The notes under the pieces: model-generated
Databases searched by the model: none
What the model saw: the letters and a program-made list of their open reading frames with translations, nothing else
What the model was told of the DNA's origin: nothing
DNA from: an uncultured Erysipelotrichaceae bacterium
Lineage (GTDB): Bacteria; Bacillota_I; Bacilli_A; Erysipelotrichales; Erysipelotrichaceae
Length of the DNA: 64,000 bases
Direction of reading: 5' to 3'
Assembly (NCBI GenBank): GCA_944326825.1
Contig: CALVFL010000028.1
Span: forward strand, 1 to 64,000
In this document: piece after piece, positions 62,544 to 64,000 of the stretch
Layout: each line of letters starts with the position of its first letter
Position numbering within the stretch: position 1 is the first letter of the stretch
Made by a program: the position numbers and the translations under genes

Positions 62544-63181
62544 TATTTAGCCTCCTTTTTAGATGAACGTGATCTGATCCAAGTGAATAAGGCTGCAAAG
62601 CAGGCAAATGTCAAGAATGCGCCGACTGAACCAGAGAATAAAGAGATCGTATAAGGTTTTAAAGCCTCAAGCGAGAATGCGAAGAGCTGTTGAGTAGCAT
62701 CGAACGGGTTATAGAAAGCAATACCGCCAGTCGCTAATAATTCTCTTACTACCGAGATCAAAAGCAAAGCGAAAGTATAACCAAGGCCCATTCCCAAGCC
62801 GTCAACGGCACTGGCTACGACACCGTTTTTAGAAGCAAAAGCTTCAGCACGTCCTAAGATGATGCAGTTTACAACGATCAAAGAAAGGAATACGCCAAGA
62901 GAAGTATATAGCTCCGGCATAAATGCGTGGACCAGCATCTCAACGATCGTAACTAAAGTTGCAATAACAACGATATAGACCGGAATACGGATCTCATCAG
63001 GAGTGATCTTGCGGATAGCCGAGATGATCACGTTAGAGAAGATCAGTACCAATGTAACACATACACCCATACCAACAGCATTATTCAAGCTGGTCGAAAT
63101 GGCCAGGGTTGAACACATACCAAGATATAGACCGAATACCGGATTTTCTTTTATAAAACCATTTTTAAAATTATTCCACAT
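62543..63181 (-). CDS. rnfE: Rnf complex subunit RnfE
   Basis: 212 residues, six hydrophobic segments. FKNGFIKENPVFGLYLGMCSTLAISTSLNNAVGMGVCVTLVLIFSNVIIS and SLIVVNCIILGRAEAFASKNGVVASAVDGLGMGLGYTFALLLISVVREL are the RnfE/NqrD signature, with the paired membrane Cys (GMCST and VNCII). A C-terminal RSRSSKKEAK tail is cytoplasmic. AGGAGGATAGATT-ATG. Order rnfG-E-A-x-B matches the usual rnfCDGEAB. Confidence 0.95.
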   Translation of the reverse strand: MWNNFKNGFIKENPVFGLYLGMCSTLAISTSLNNAVGMGVCVTLVLIFSNVIISAIRKITPDEIRIPVYIVVIATLVTIVEMLVHAFMPELYTSLGVFLSLIVVNCIILGRAEAFASKNGVVASAVDGLGMGLGYTFALLLISVVRELLATGGIAFYNPFDATQQLFAFSLEALKPYTISLFSGSVGAFLTFACFAALFTWIRSRSSKKEAK

Positions 63182-63192
63182 AATCTATCCTC

Positions 63193-63708
63193 CTATCCGA
63201 TAATATCCTTTAACATCGCCTGTGCTGAGGTAATGGCATTTTGTACAGCTGTTGAAGTAACCGTTGCACCAGAAAGCAGATCGACTGTATCGTCTAAACC
63301 TTTGCCGACATAAGCGCTTTGAATATTGTCATCTTCAAAGACTTTAGAACCGAAACCGTCAGTTTCCTGTTCTTGCAAAGCCATTACATTGGTGATGACT
63401 CCATCATTATCAAATCCGACTAACAAGATAATCGGCGTAGAAGAACTGTAACCAGTCGTTTCCATCTTAACGGCATAGCCTTCATTAACAACTTCAAACA
63501 CGCCGGTAACATAGCCGCCTTCATCACTGACGCCTTCAATGGCACTGAATTCAGCACCCGGGAACATCAGTTCCAGATTTTCTCTTTCAGCAGCCAGCAG
63601 TCTTTCTTCGATGAGCGGTGCTGTGATACTGTTGACAGCTCCGACACCAAGACCGGCTATCGCTGAGATGATACCAAGGAATAATACTAAGGTTAATGCT
63701 TTTTTCAT
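63193..63708 (-). CDS. rnfG: Rnf complex FMN-binding subunit RnfG
   Basis: 171 residues: one N-terminal membrane helix (LTLVLFLGIISAIAGLGVGAVNSI), then an extracytoplasmic FMN-binding domain with LLSGATVTSTAV near the end, which carries the threonine that binds FMN by a phosphoester in RnfG/NqrC. AAGGAGGTATCAG-AAT-ATG. Flavinylation needs an ApbE enzyme, not seen in the window. Electrons pass between RnfD and the RnfA/E core through this subunit. Confidence 0.92.
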   Translation of the reverse strand: MKKALTLVLFLGIISAIAGLGVGAVNSITAPLIEERLLAAERENLELMFPGAEFSAIEGVSDEGGYVTGVFEVVNEGYAVKMETTGYSSSTPIILLVGFDNDGVITNVMALQEQETDGFGSKVFEDDNIQSAYVGKGLDDTVDLLSGATVTSTAVQNAITSAQAMLKDIIG

Positions 63709-63722
63709 ATTCTGATACCTCC

Positions 63723-64000
63723 TTAGTTATTGGCTGCATTCAATGCAGCATTGACAGCAGCAGCTACTGATTCGCTGGTATAAGTTGAGCTTGAGATCAG
63801 ATCAGCTGAATCATTCAAGCCTTTATCGACATAAGATTCAAGATAAGCTTCATCCATGCACTTGTCGCCAAAACCAGTCGTATCGCCGAAAGCTGCAAAG
63901 ACAACGCTTGTAACTTTGCCCTCGCTGATGGTTATATCAAATTCATTGCGGGAATAGGTATGGCCAGAGTAAGAAGCGATCTCTTTGTTTTCAGGAAGCA
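63723..64000 (-). CDS. Second FMN-binding RnfG-like protein (partial, N-terminus outside window)
   Basis: The last 92 residues are present, running in from the right edge to TAA at 63723-63725. They match the end of an FMN-binding domain: GHTYSRNEFDITISEGKVTSVVFAAFGDTTGFGDKCMDEAYLESYVDK, then DLISSSTYTSESVAAAV, which stands in for the SGATxTS attachment site (G-A replaced by S-S, the acceptor Thr kept). 14 nt separate it from rnfG, so it is in the same operon. It is unclear whether it is a duplicate RnfG or the end of another FMN-binding protein. Confidence 0.75.
   Translation of the reverse strand, partial: LPENKEIASYSGHTYSRNEFDITISEGKVTSVVFAAFGDTTGFGDKCMDEAYLESYVDKGLNDSADLISSSTYTSESVAAAVNAALNAANN

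Overview
The window is a low-GC Bacillota chromosome, best matched to the Erysipelotrichia/Mollicutes-related Bacilli. The reasons are the Bacillus-type helicase loaders DnaB and DnaI, RNase J, HrcA/CIRCE heat-shock control, a CcpA-like LacI regulator, the polA-mutM-coaE-dnaB-dnaI and murC-ytxG-(ytxH)-ccpA-tyrS gene orders, and peptidoglycan genes (murC, rodA, lipid flippase) together with an Rnf complex. The genus cannot be named from sequence alone. About five sixths of the genes are on the minus strand. Most of the window is vegetative core genome, with one small accessory island (about 14.9-15.98 kb) and a transposase tail at the left edge.

Layout. 0-2.6 kb: transposase tail, mrp, purA. 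2.6-6.2 kb: an SOS-like block in which a LexA-type autocleavable repressor faces a Y-family polymerase, a YolD-like partner and a DUF2130 protein, with shared TTATGCAA operators. 6.2-7.6 kb: DUF3137/LemA pair. 7.6-14.9 kb: hrcA-grpE-dnaK-dnaJ-clpB, with three CIRCE elements and two intercistronic hairpins. 14.9-16 kb: integrase remnant plus a RelB/ParE toxin-antitoxin pair, bounded by copies of a CIRCE half-site. 16-18.2 kb: coaD, rsmD, rodA. 18.2-23.4 kb, plus strand: def, rnj, tldD-tldE. 23.5-29.4 kb and on to 35.8 kb: pfkA-pyk (cre-like site upstream), dnaB-dnaI, coaE, mutM, polA, an unusual ZnuA-like lipoprotein, trmB, pnp. 35.9-43.9 kb: MATE exporter, PHP phosphoesterase, yebC, ptsI, alpha/beta hydrolase, a small helical protein, hpf, DUF2779 nuclease. 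44-51 kb: a seven-gene operon (helicase, MATE, NusG-II, Gx transporter, rimO, glucokinase, M29 aminopeptidase), divergent from ispH. 51.9-61.4 kb: flippase, lipoprotein, tyrS, ccpA, two YtxG/H-like proteins, murC and an uncharacterised envelope operon (SAF protein, two lipoproteins, a disordered SPI[FY]G protein). 61.4-64 kb: an Rnf electron-transport operon running off the right edge.

The most unusual signals are four. (1) At least seven genes have a -10 hexamer ending 6-8 nt before the start codon and no Shine-Dalgarno, so they should be leaderless. Three share the exact string TGCTAAAAT-N6-start, and two of these form a symmetric 36-bp divergent promoter between ispH and a DEAD-box helicase. 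(2) The Rnf operon has an RnfB cut down to its membrane anchor and first Fe-S motif, an extra 71-residue Cys-rich membrane protein, and two tandem FMN-binding RnfG-like genes. (3) The toxin-antitoxin island lies between two copies of the CIRCE arm TGAGTGCTAA, as if a mobile element had used the heat-shock operator as its target. (4) Perfect hairpins without U-tracts sit on or next to the stop codons of dnaK, dnaJ, pnp and murC. Function calls come from reading motifs by eye; no database search was run.
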